From NCBI GenBank assembly GCA_937877625.1, contig CALFJG010000004.1:1-19361 (forward strand): 19,361 nt of DNA, read 5' to 3'. How positions within the stretch are numbered: the stretch's first letter is position 1; the number at the start of each line of letters is the position of its first letter. Shown one piece after another: positions 7,554 to 14,773 of the stretch. The position numbers and the translations under genes are program-made. This stretch comes from an uncultured Prevotellaceae bacterium. Lineage in GTDB: Bacteria > Bacteroidota > Bacteroidia > Bacteroidales > Bacteroidaceae. Under the pieces are notes generated by a model. The model was not told where the DNA came from. It did not search any database and worked only from the letters and a program-made list of their open reading frames with translations.

Positions 7554-8542
7554 AATCACGCTTTATCTCTATCGTTTTGGTGCTGCTCGCCGTGGCGACC
7601 GCCATACCCGCGAGCGCACAGAATGTAATTTCCAAGAAACAATGGAAATCTACCACACGTATCTGCTATCACACAGAGAATGGCAGTGTGTTGCCCATAC
7701 ATAAATACAGCATAGACATTTGCATAAATAAGGACTCTATTGTCGGCACTATCTATCGCGCCGGTATCTTCGCCGGCAGCATCGTAGAAACAAACACCGA
7801 GGAAGCCTTCAACGACCTTAAAGCCCGCCTTGCAGCATTAGGCTTAGGCTGTATCCCCGAGGACAGAGTGGGCGAACAACCTCTGGGAGGCGGCATAACG
7901 TCGGTGTCGTGCTATAACGACAAGAGTGCTATACCATATTATAATGGCTACCTCGCCAGCGGTGTCGGCACGCTCACGCTAAAGCACGCTGGGCTTGACG
8001 GTGCTTTTTTTCTGTTGCCCGTCAACGAGATGCGCTTACTATCTGTATTTCCCGAACAGTTGCCGAGCGACCCCGAGCCAACACCGGTGTTGATTGTGAA
8101 AGTGCCGAAAGAAAAGTGGGCCGGCACCAATCACGTGTGCTATTACTACGCAGATGGTTCCACACCGCCCGATTGGCATCGTAACTACGAAATAGAGGTC
8201 TCGCCCGACAGCATCGTCCTCACTATTACCGGCTATAGTGAAGTGTTTTTGCACACCGTCTATCCCTTTACCCCCGAGCAGTTTGCGGAGTTGAAGACCG
8301 CTCTTGAAGCCCAAGAGTTTGCCGTGCAAAAAGGCGATATGCCCATTATGCCTGTGGGTGGGGCGACGGAGTCCGTAGCGTTTTATACCGACCCCAACGA
8401 AGAGCCGTTCTTCGCAGCTTATCGCACGATGTCGGGCGTAGGAACACTGCGTGTAGGCCACGGCACGGCGGCGGAATATTTCCTGCGCCTCTTGCCCGAA
8501 CCCTTAGAAGTGCTAATAGATAGCACCCGCCAACAACACTAA
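7550..8542 (+). CDS. secreted protein of unknown function with two tandem domains, inside the leu operon
   Basis: I do not recognise this 330-aa protein. Residues 1-23 form a signal peptide (basic start, hydrophobic core, ASA before Gln24; no lipobox Cys), so it should be periplasmic or secreted. The mature part is an internal duplication: repeat 1 at about 29-157 and repeat 2 at about 187-316. Both share in order W..T...CY...G, Y.I.I..DSIV.TI, F..LK..L, P.GG...SV, a YND or YTD segment, GVGTL...H and FLLLP or FLRLLP. A proline-rich linker (about 168-186) separates them. The ATG overlaps the leuC TGA by 4 nt, and leuD starts 18 bp after the stop, so it is embedded in the leu operon. Codon use looks like its neighbours, with no obvious sign of recent transfer. 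An exported protein between subunits of a cytoplasmic enzyme is unexpected; no function is proposed. Confidence 0.87.
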   Translation: MKSRFISIVLVLLAVATAIPASAQNVISKKQWKSTTRICYHTENGSVLPIHKYSIDICINKDSIVGTIYRAGIFAGSIVETNTEEAFNDLKARLAALGLGCIPEDRVGEQPLGGGITSVSCYNDKSAIPYYNGYLASGVGTLTLKHAGLDGAFFLLPVNEMRLLSVFPEQLPSDPEPTPVLIVKVPKEKWAGTNHVCYYYADGSTPPDWHRNYEIEVSPDSIVLTITGYSEVFLHTVYPFTPEQFAELKTALEAQEFAVQKGDMPIMPVGGATESVAFYTDPNEEPFFAAYRTMSGVGTLRVGHGTAAEYFLRLLPEPLEVLIDSTRQQH

Positions 8543-8560
8543 AAACCACGTCTCCCCGCT

Positions 8561-9160
8561 ATGAAACAACCGCTTACCGTGCTTCAGAGTTCGTGCGTGC
8601 CACTGCCGCTCGACAATATCGACACCGACCAAATCATCCCCGCCCGTTTCTTAAAAGCCACCGACCGCGAAGGCTTTGGCGACAACCTCTTCCGCGACTG
8701 GCGCTACGATGCCCTCGGCGAGCCGCTCCCGTTCGTGATGAACGATGCTCGCTACAGCGGACAGGTACTCGTGGCGGGTGAGAACTTCGGTTGTGGCTCC
8801 AGCCGTGAGCACGCAGCTTGGGCTATTGCCGATGCCGGCTTCCGTGTGGTGGTGGCAAAGTCTTTTGCCGATATTCACCGGCAGAACGAGCTCAACAACT
8901 TTGTCCTTCCTTTACAGGTGGGAGAGGCATTCCACAACGCACTTCTCAATGCCATAGCGCACGACCCGCGCGCCACAGTAACGATAGACCTGCCCGCGCA
9001 GACGATAAGAATAGATGCCACGGGACGCACGGAGCATTTCGACATCAACGGCTACAAGAAGTATTGTCTGATGCATGCGCTTGACGATATAGATTTCCTC
9101 CTTGAAAACAAACAAAAGATAGAAGAATATGAAACTCAACATTGCGCTACTTGCCGGTGA
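8561..9160 (+). CDS. leuD: 3-isopropylmalate dehydratase small subunit
   Basis: A 199-aa protein that forms the swivelling small subunit of isopropylmalate isomerase with LeuC. Typical motifs are LPLDNIDTDQIIPARFLK (15-32), GENFGCGSSREHAAWAI (73-89), and AKSFADIHRQNELNN (99-113). Length is close to the family norm (about 200). It starts 18 bp after the unknown secreted gene. Its last 32 nt overlap the start of leuB in another frame, a tight arrangement that suggests coupled translation. The LeuD family assignment is clear. Confidence 0.96.
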   Translation: MKQPLTVLQSSCVPLPLDNIDTDQIIPARFLKATDREGFGDNLFRDWRYDALGEPLPFVMNDARYSGQVLVAGENFGCGSSREHAAWAIADAGFRVVVAKSFADIHRQNELNNFVLPLQVGEAFHNALLNAIAHDPRATVTIDLPAQTIRIDATGRTEHFDINGYKKYCLMHALDDIDFLLENKQKIEEYETQHCATCR

Positions 9161-10190
9161 CGGCATAGGCCCCGAAATCAGTGTGCAGGGACGCGCGGCG
9201 CTTCAAGCGGTGGCTGCCAAGTTCGGCCACGAGGTGACATTCCGCGAAGCCCTCGTAGGTGCTGCGGCTATCGATGCCGTGGGCAACCCGTTCCCCGAGG
9301 AGACATATAATATATGTACGGAGTCCGACGCTGTACTCTTTTCTGCCGTCGGCGACCCGAGGTACGACAACGACCCTACGGCCACGGTGCGCCCCGAGCA
9401 AGGCCTGCTCGCTATGCGCAAGCGGCTCGGCCTCTTCGCCAATATCCGCCCCGTACAAACCTTTGCAAGCCTCCTCCACCTCTCGCCACTGCGCGAGCCG
9501 TTGGTGCGCGATGCCGATTTTGTGTGTATCCGCGAGCTCACCGGCGGAATGTATTTCGGCGAGAAGCACGAGGGAGCCGAGGTGGCCTGGGATACCAACA
9601 AATACACACGTGCAGAGGTGGAACGCATCCTGCGCGTAGCCTACCAGTATGCCCAAATGCGCCGCAAACACCTCACGGTGGTGGACAAAGCCAATGTCTT
9701 AGCCAGTAGCCGTCTGTGGCGCAACGTGGCACAAGAGATGATGGGCGAGTATCCTGATGTGCAGACAGACTTCATGTATGTGGACAATGCCGCTATGCGT
9801 ATGATACAGGAGCCGCGCTTCTTTGATGTGATGGTCACCGAGAATACCTTTGGCGACATCCTCACCGACGAGGGGTCGTGCATCAGCGGCTCAATGGGGC
9901 TGCTGCCCAGTGCCAGCACCGGCACCGGTACACCAGTCTTTGAACCCATCCACGGCTCGTGGCCACAAGCCAAGGGTAAGAACATCGCCAACCCCTTGGC
10001 GCAAATACTCTCCGTGGCGATGCTCTTCGAACACTTCGGCCTTGTCGGAGAGGGCAGCCTGATCCGTCAGGCCGTAGATGCCAGCCTCGATGCCAATGTG
10101 CGGACGCCCGAGATACAAGTGGCGGGCGGACAACACTACGGCACCCGCGAGGTAGGTGAGTGGATAGTACGGTGGATAGAGGAACACTAA
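9129..10190 (+). CDS. leuB: 3-isopropylmalate dehydrogenase
   Basis: A 353-aa NAD-dependent beta-decarboxylating dehydrogenase that converts 3-isopropylmalate to 2-oxoisocaproate. It begins with LLAGDGIGPEI (7-17). The substrate-binding arginines lie in LLAMRKRLGLFANIRPV (93-109), followed by IRELTGGMYFGE (134-145). The metal-binding region is VTENTFGDILTDEGSCISGS (236-255), and GSWPQAKGKNIANP (276-289) contributes to cofactor binding. Length is normal. The ATG at 9129 lies inside leuD and gives the canonical start. It is the last recognisable leu gene; no leuA (2-isopropylmalate synthase) is present in the window. Confidence 0.97.
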   Translation: MKLNIALLAGDGIGPEISVQGRAALQAVAAKFGHEVTFREALVGAAAIDAVGNPFPEETYNICTESDAVLFSAVGDPRYDNDPTATVRPEQGLLAMRKRLGLFANIRPVQTFASLLHLSPLREPLVRDADFVCIRELTGGMYFGEKHEGAEVAWDTNKYTRAEVERILRVAYQYAQMRRKHLTVVDKANVLASSRLWRNVAQEMMGEYPDVQTDFMYVDNAAMRMIQEPRFFDVMVTENTFGDILTDEGSCISGSMGLLPSASTGTGTPVFEPIHGSWPQAKGKNIANPLAQILSVAMLFEHFGLVGEGSLIRQAVDASLDANVRTPEIQVAGGQHYGTREVGEWIVRWIEEH

Positions 10191-10243
10191 CGTACGGCTT
10201 GGCAACCCGCCATTGCTTGCCTTAGCAAGTATGTGTGCGGCTT

Positions 10244-10461
10244 CTGGGAGCGCAGGTGGCTCGCCCGCTTACCTCTTTGGCCTGTTTGCCCTCAAAGGGC
10301 TATAGCCGCATACCTATGGCAGCACCCTGGGTATGCGGCGGGAGGTATATGCGCCCTGTAAGGGTAACAGCATTTCAGCGACTAATGGCTCTGCCCTTAC
10401 AGGCAATGCACGCGAGCCGCGTGCGCTCCGGCATTGCGACGCTATAGCCCGTCAGAGCCAT
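10244..10461. repeat. complex nested palindromic intergenic repeat downstream of leuB
   Basis: The left end, CTGGGAGCGCAGG, is the same terminus as the elements at 5581 and 5938. Perfect inverted pairs follow: GGGCTATAG 10297-10305 with 10442-10450; CCGCATACC 10306-10314 with 10330-10338; CCTGTAAGGG 10355-10364 with 10394-10403; ATGGCTCTG 10385-10393 with 10453-10461; GCAATGC 10403-10409 with 10431-10437; GCACGCG 10408-10414 with 10418-10424. Some pairs are mutually exclusive. Short open frames here are not convincing genes. I read it as a composite of dispersed palindromic repeats that could also act as the 3' structure of the leu transcript. Confidence 0.7.
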
Positions 10462-10574
10462 AATAGGGTACCCGTCAGGAATGTTAGTAACCCGCCTGTT
10501 CTACCTTTTTTATCTAAGAATGCACCACTTTCGTCACGAAAACACCCGTTTTCGTCACTTTTTTAATAATAAAC

Positions 10575-10606
10575 TTGTCAAATTAGGTGCTAAACCTTAC
10601 TTTTGC
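10575..10606 (+). promoter_or_regulatory. Bacteroidetes-type promoter in the leuB-11068 gap
   Basis: TTG at 10575-10577 (-33) and TACTTTTGC at 10598-10606 (-7, consensus TAnnTTTG) are separated by 20 bp, the spacing expected for the Bacteroidetes primary sigma factor. The predicted start is near 10612, more than 450 bp before the next ATG. It would therefore make either a long leader or a separate small RNA. This is the best promoter match in the window. Confidence 0.65.
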
Positions 10607-10611
10607 ATTGT

Positions 10612-10980
10612 GTTTGTCAGCTGGCTGGCTATAGAGTTCTCTTAAAGCAGAAGCGGGTGGGCGGGCACACATACATATAATAAAGCGTTTACTTAGCGCT
10701 TAGTTTTGGCAAACTGAAATCTCGCAAATTTCTTTTCCTGTCCAGACTACAGCGGGCGGTAGATGTCTATCGGGAATATGTAATCCGACAGGAATCTTTT
10801 CCATTTCTTCTTTTCACTTATGAACCGAGGCCTTTGCCTTATCGTAGGTGAATGACGGCGGAGACACCTTGATATACATATTCAGCGTGGGCTTCTGCAT
10901 TGCTTGCTCCTGACAGGAAAGGCAATGCGAGAGCCTCAGTTTGCGGGAGCAGCAATAGGTACAGCGACCCGCGCTTTTTT
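10612..10980 (+). ncRNA. candidate small RNA or structured 5' leader
   Basis: This gene-free stretch follows a good promoter and has several helices. TTCCTGTC (10735-10742) pairs perfectly with 10787-10794 and encloses a small hairpin made by GGTAGA and TCTATC (about 10759-10772). ATTGC plus TGCTCC (10899-10910, one-base bulge) pairs over 11 positions with GGAGCAGCAAT (10946-10956). An alternative GCGGG/CCCGC pair (10943-10947 with 10968-10972) runs straight into T6 at 10975-10980 and looks like a weak terminator that competes with the previous helix. I found no conserved signatures of RNase P, tmRNA, SRP RNA or a tRNA. The minus strand has a 28-codon open frame at 10814-10900, not convincing. 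Identity unknown. Confidence 0.35.
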
Positions 10981-11067
10981 ATATCCGTACGATATACACA
11001 ACATTCTCATTCCTCAAATTATTGTCTGTTTAGGGTGCTGGCAGGTAAGTTTTCATAAATCGGTTTT

Positions 11068-12087
11068 ATGAAGAAGTATCTTGTTTTGTCGGTTGTCCTT
11101 GCTTTGGTTGGACTTGATGGCTTTGCACAGAAGCGTGGAAAGTTCGACTATTCACAGGTCTTTGTACCCGAAGAGGGCGGTACGAAGTTTGAAAGGATAA
11201 CAGAAGATGCCGATGCTGTCTATGCCACAGTGGGTGGCGGCACATCTATCTTTTCCTCCAGAAAGGAATCGCGTGTAAACTGGTGGGTGAACCCGCAAAT
11301 TGCCATCTCGCCCGATGGCTCGCGCATAGCCTATCTTAGCCTGAAGAACGATGCCTCGAATGTGATGGTGAAGAACACCACAAAAGGCGGTGTCAGCGTG
11401 CAGCGCACCTTCCGCACCAATGTGCGCGACGTGTCGTGGTCGCCCGATGGCAAGACGCTGTGTTTTACCGAGTGGCGCAACGGCCATAACGGTATTTACC
11501 TCACCGGTGCCGAGCAGGGCTCTGTGGTGAAGCAAATCTCGGGTGGCACGGACAACGATTTTGGTGCCGTGATAGCCCAGGACGGCAATACCATCTATTT
11601 CCACCGTGGAGAGGGCGGCTATCAGAATTATAGCCTCTGGAGTTATAATATGCAGAACAACCTCTTCTCAAACTACTCCCGTGGTATGACCCCTCAGCCC
11701 ATCCCCGGCCTGCCGAATACGCTCTACTGCGCGCGTTTCACGCAAGAGAATGAGTGCGAGATATGGCGTATCAATTATGAGACGGGCGTAGAGGAGGTGA
11801 TACTCGCTCAGCCGGGTAAGAGTTTCACCTCGCCACAACTCTCGCCCAACGGTCGTTGGTTGCTTTGCACCGGCAGCAGCGTGTCGGAGAAAGAGAAAAT
11901 CACCAACACCGATATCTATGTCGTAAGAACCGACGGCACAGCCCTTACACAACTCACGTTTCACCCGGGTAACGACCTGAGTGCCGTCTGGTCGGCTGAC
12001 GGACGTAGCATCTTCTTCCTCTCGCAGCGCGGTTCAGCCAAACGTATCTATAACGTTTGGAAGATGGAGTTCAAAATGCCGTATTAG
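11068..12087 (+). CDS. exported TolB-like (PD40/WD40-like) beta-propeller protein
   Basis: A 339-aa protein with a signal peptide (residues about 1-20, ending GFA before Gln21; no lipobox), so it is periplasmic or surface-associated. The body has repeated PD40 blades of the TolB type: ISPDGSRIAYLS (80-91), WSPDGKTLCFTE (124-135), IAQDGNTIYFHR (169-180), LSPNGRWLLCTG (258-269) and WSADGRSIFFLSQRG (308-322). Five such motifs suggest a five- or six-bladed propeller. There is no catalytic peptidase domain after the propeller, unlike DPP-IV-type proteins, and no OmpA domain, unlike some PD40 proteins. A role as a scaffold or ligand-binding propeller is inferred from the fold. It stands alone, with 877 bp upstream and 149 bp downstream. 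Start ATG gives a normal signal sequence. Confidence 0.88.
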   Translation: MKKYLVLSVVLALVGLDGFAQKRGKFDYSQVFVPEEGGTKFERITEDADAVYATVGGGTSIFSSRKESRVNWWVNPQIAISPDGSRIAYLSLKNDASNVMVKNTTKGGVSVQRTFRTNVRDVSWSPDGKTLCFTEWRNGHNGIYLTGAEQGSVVKQISGGTDNDFGAVIAQDGNTIYFHRGEGGYQNYSLWSYNMQNNLFSNYSRGMTPQPIPGLPNTLYCARFTQENECEIWRINYETGVEEVILAQPGKSFTSPQLSPNGRWLLCTGSSVSEKEKITNTDIYVVRTDGTALTQLTFHPGNDLSAVWSADGRSIFFLSQRGSAKRIYNVWKMEFKMPY

Positions 12088-12108
12088 TCACACGCTCGCC
12101 TCCCCAAA

Positions 12109-12188
12109 AAGAGAAGGCAATTGGAGAGTTTGTTTTAGTGGAATGCAATATCTGAGTATGTCAGTGTCTCTTACGATTACCTTCTCTT
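12109..12188 (+). terminator. weak hairpin candidate after the propeller gene
   Basis: AAGAGAAGG (12109-12117) pairs perfectly with CCTTCTCTT (12180-12188), which runs into CTTTTTCTT. The 62-nt loop makes this a weak terminator candidate, but it is the only structure seen in the 149-bp gap. Confidence 0.3.
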
Positions 12189-12236
12189 CTTTTTCTTGAA
12201 ACACCCTTTATTATTAACTTTTTAAACAAAATCATT

Positions 12237-12947
12237 ATGAAGAAAAATCTTCTCTTGGCTGTTGCTCTCCTTTGTGCAACAACCGCTTCGGCGCAGATTG
12301 CTTCCGGCCGTAGCACCTCGTTCTTTTCCACTGAAAAGAGTGACCAACCCATTAGTTTCGGCGTTCGCGCTGGTCTTAACTTCAACTACCTCAATGCTGA
12401 TGAAGGTGAAACAGATGCCCAAGTGGGCCTGCGTTTAGGTGTCGTAGCCGACATCCCTATTTTTGAGAGCCTCTATTTTGAGCCTGGACTTTATTTTTCC
12501 ACACGTCCGTCAAAGTCGTCAGTATCAGAAGACGGCTACAAATATGAAGAAAAATACACACCCTCTTACTTAGAGCTTCCGCTGTTGCTCCAATATCGTT
12601 ATAACTTCACCGATGATTGGGGAGTACGTGTAAACTTTGGCCCCTACTTTGCTTATGGCCTTGGCGGAAAATGCAAGGAAAGTTGGTCTGGCGAATCTGA
12701 CTCTTATAAACTTTTTAAGAAATACAAAGAAGATGGTGATACTTATACACCAATGAAGCGTTTTGACTTCGGTCTTGTTTTAGGTGCTGAAGCTGCCTAT
12801 CGTCAGTTCACCTTTGGAATAAATGCTCAGTTCGGCCTTGCAAATATTAACAAAGACGCGTTCGGTTACGAAGATGACAATGGTAATTGGCATAAGGCCA
12901 GTATAAAGAACTCCGGAGTATATATCCAACTCGGCTATAATTTCTAA
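12237..12947 (+). CDS. porin-family outer-membrane beta-barrel protein
   Basis: A 236-aa protein with signal peptide (residues 1-20; ASA-Q cleavage) and the pattern of the Bacteroidetes outer-membrane beta-barrel family (OMP_b-brl_2, PF13568-like): FGVRAGLNFNYL early, LGVVADIPIFESLYFEPGLY in the middle, YLELPLLLQYRYNF, and FDFGLVLGAEAAYRQFTFGI before a final YIQLGYNF. The last residue is Phe, as in most outer-membrane barrels. It is probably an 8- to 10-stranded barrel of unknown cargo. It has more A/T-rich codons than the leu genes. A U-rich hairpin follows 16 bp after the stop, so it appears to be its own unit. The start ATG is preceded by an A/T-rich leader without a Shine-Dalgarno, as usual in this group. 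Confidence 0.88.
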   Translation: MKKNLLLAVALLCATTASAQIASGRSTSFFSTEKSDQPISFGVRAGLNFNYLNADEGETDAQVGLRLGVVADIPIFESLYFEPGLYFSTRPSKSSVSEDGYKYEEKYTPSYLELPLLLQYRYNFTDDWGVRVNFGPYFAYGLGGKCKESWSGESDSYKLFKKYKEDGDTYTPMKRFDFGLVLGAEAAYRQFTFGINAQFGLANINKDAFGYEDDNGNWHKASIKNSGVYIQLGYNF

Positions 12948-12963
12948 ACATTTTTCCTCTTTG

Positions 12964-13004
12964 AGGGGTGGGCTGACGCTCCTGTCGGCCTATCCCTTTT
13001 TCTT
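12964..13004 (+). terminator. rho-independent-type terminator after the porin gene
   Basis: Arms 12964-12977 and 12984-12997 pair over 14 positions (with three G-U pairs) around a 6-nt loop, followed by TTTTTCTTTT. It separates the porin gene from the lipoprotein at 13025. Confidence 0.75.
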
Positions 13005-13024
13005 TTATCAAAAAATAATTTACA

Positions 13025-13405
13025 ATGAAGAAGAATTACCTTTTTTCAGCATTTGTAATGCTGCTGCTTGCGAGCACTTTTACCTTCACCGCTTGCGGCG
13101 ACGATGACGACGACGCTACCGATGGCTTCTCCATCGTCGGTACTTGGTATGAGTATGAATGGGATGTTGAGGGCATTGATGCCATCTATGTCTTCAAAGA
13201 AGACGGAACAGGAACGTGTCAGGAGTATTACGAAGGTGAACTTGAACCAGTTGATAATTTTACCTACGAGTTGGTTGGCACCAAACTTACACTGTATTAT
13301 GATGACGATGATGATCCCAGCGTAATGAATATCAAGATCAAGTCCGCTACGGAGTTTACATATACAGAGGGAGAAGGTACACTGACTTTCAAGAAACAGG
13401 TGTAG
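13025..13405 (+). CDS. small lipocalin-like lipoprotein
   Basis: A 126-aa lipoprotein with lipobox FTAC (Cys24), directly followed by GDDDDD, a run of acidic residues that suggests surface display. The mature part starts SIVGTWYEYEWD, then YVFKEDGTGTCQEYYEG, YELVGTKLTLYYDDD and a final EGTLTFKK. This is the short strand pattern of Bacteroidetes lipocalin-like domains (GTW near the start, then FkeDGTg). Its function is unknown. It sits 34 bp before the OmpA-family gene with no hairpin between, so it may be the first gene of that operon. The FTACGDDDD start recurs at 17717 and 18278. Confidence 0.75.
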   Translation: MKKNYLFSAFVMLLLASTFTFTACGDDDDDATDGFSIVGTWYEYEWDVEGIDAIYVFKEDGTGTCQEYYEGELEPVDNFTYELVGTKLTLYYDDDDDPSVMNIKIKSATEFTYTEGEGTLTFKKQV

Positions 13406-13439
13406 TTCTTATCAAAAAAAACCATAATCATTTACTTTT

Positions 13440-14768
13440 ATGAAAAAGACACTTATCTTTCTCGCACTTGTCGCATTTGCTGCCGTTCCGAAGGCTTTTG
13501 CACAGGAAAACGACGGTGAGCACGACAAGTGGTTCTTCGGTCTCTCAGAAGGACTGCGCTGGGGAGGCATGCATTTCTCAGACATCGACGAGCGTATGTT
13601 TCCTAATGAAGACAACCTGTCTGCCAGCCCCACCTTTTCTATCTTCGTTGAGCGCAACTTCGGCAGCAAAGGCAACTGGGGTGTGCGCCCCGAACTCACG
13701 TGGGTGCGTCGTGGCGGCATAGTTAGCGGCATTTATAGCCAACACGAGGACTACGAAGGCCTCTATGAGTATTTTGGCCTTTCTGATGTGCGCTACAAAC
13801 TCAAAGCCAACTACCTTGACCTGCGTGTCCCGGTGTTCTTCCAGTTTGGTAATCGCGAGAGCAAGTTTCGCCCTTATCTCTTTGTTGCCCCGGTGTTCGG
13901 CTTAGTAACGAGCGGAAGCATACGGGCGGAGAATTTGTATGAAGACGGCTACTACGAGGGCGTACGCCTCGATGCTACAAAGGCCAACCTGGCACAGACC
14001 TATTTCGGTGCACAGGCCGGACTCGGTTTGAAGTGGTTCTTCAACGCCGGTCGCCACCGCGTCTATTTAGAGGCTAACGTAAGCTACGAGTTTGGTTTGT
14101 CCAACACGTATGGCAGTGACGAGAAAGATGGCACCGCCCTTGTGCGCGATGAGACCTACTACAAGACCTACGACATCGAAGGCACCCGTAAGTTCCGCGG
14201 CTGGGAGGCACGCCTCTCGGTCGGCATCCCCTTCAGTGTGTTTAGCAAGTCTAAGCCCGCTCCTGTGGCATATACCTACGATGCTCCCGTATATGTCCCG
14301 CCAGTATATACCCCGCCCGTAGAGCCGGCTCCTGAACAGGTTGTTGAAGAAGAACCTATCGTTATTCCGTGCAACTCGTTTGAAGAGATCAGCGATATGA
14401 TAGACCGCGGCGAGGACGTGAAGGGTAAGACTTTCTGCGCCGTAGAAGGCATCAACTTTGAGTACGGCAAGAGCAACATTCTTCCTACCAGCTACGACTA
14501 TCTTGACCGCCTGGCCGAAATCATTCAGAAGACCGGTATGGAGATAGAAGTGAGTGGCCACACCGACAACAAAGGCAGTTCGCGTTTCAATATGAACCTC
14601 AGCCGCGCCCGTGCCGCCGCAGTGGTAGATTACTTAGTGGGCAAAGGCGTGAACCGTCGCAATCTCACATATTCCTGGTACGGAATGACGCGCCCGCTCG
14701 TTAGCAACGACACCGAGGAGGGACGTGCCATCAATAGACGCGTTGAATTTAAGATCCTTAACAAGTGA
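13440..14768 (+). CDS. OmpA-family protein: N-terminal beta-barrel plus peptidoglycan-binding domain
   Basis: A 442-aa outer-membrane protein. Residues 1-21 are the signal peptide (KAFA-Q). Residues about 30-268 form a barrel-like domain with aromatic strands (RPELTWVRRGG, YLDLRVPVFFQFG, AGLGLKWFF). A Pro/Glu-rich linker (272-310, with repeated PPVY and PPVE) leads to a C-terminal OmpA domain (about 330-442): VEGINFEYGKSNI, then EVSGHTDNKGSSRF with Asp376 and NLSRARAAAV with Arg391. The Asp-Arg spacing of 15 matches the diaminopimelate-binding pair in classical OmpA. It should anchor the outer membrane to the cell wall. The vWA lipoprotein gene begins 5 bp after its stop, so they are very likely co-transcribed. 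Confidence 0.93.
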   Translation: MKKTLIFLALVAFAAVPKAFAQENDGEHDKWFFGLSEGLRWGGMHFSDIDERMFPNEDNLSASPTFSIFVERNFGSKGNWGVRPELTWVRRGGIVSGIYSQHEDYEGLYEYFGLSDVRYKLKANYLDLRVPVFFQFGNRESKFRPYLFVAPVFGLVTSGSIRAENLYEDGYYEGVRLDATKANLAQTYFGAQAGLGLKWFFNAGRHRVYLEANVSYEFGLSNTYGSDEKDGTALVRDETYYKTYDIEGTRKFRGWEARLSVGIPFSVFSKSKPAPVAYTYDAPVYVPPVYTPPVEPAPEQVVEEEPIVIPCNSFEEISDMIDRGEDVKGKTFCAVEGINFEYGKSNILPTSYDYLDRLAEIIQKTGMEIEVSGHTDNKGSSRFNMNLSRARAAAVVDYLVGKGVNRRNLTYSWYGMTRPLVSNDTEEGRAINRRVEFKILNK

Positions 14769-14773
14769 ATGCG

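Noticed and set aside
10216..10229. Small hairpin CTTGC-CTTA-GCAAG after leuB as a terminator
   Set aside because: The stem is only 5 bp and no T-run follows.
10235..10566. Two short + strand open frames (70 and 77 codons)
   Set aside because: They consist of the palindromic repeat sequence and overlap each other; no signal peptide, domain or start context supports them.
10612..10980. RNase P RNA, tmRNA or SRP RNA
   Set aside because: Length is near that of the first two, but none of their conserved sequence blocks, the tmRNA tag, or the SRP loop could be found on either strand.
14765..14773. GTG at 14765 as the start of the vWA lipoprotein
   Set aside because: The ATG at 14774 gives a standard MKK lipoprotein signal; the GTG adds three residues and overlaps the preceding stop.
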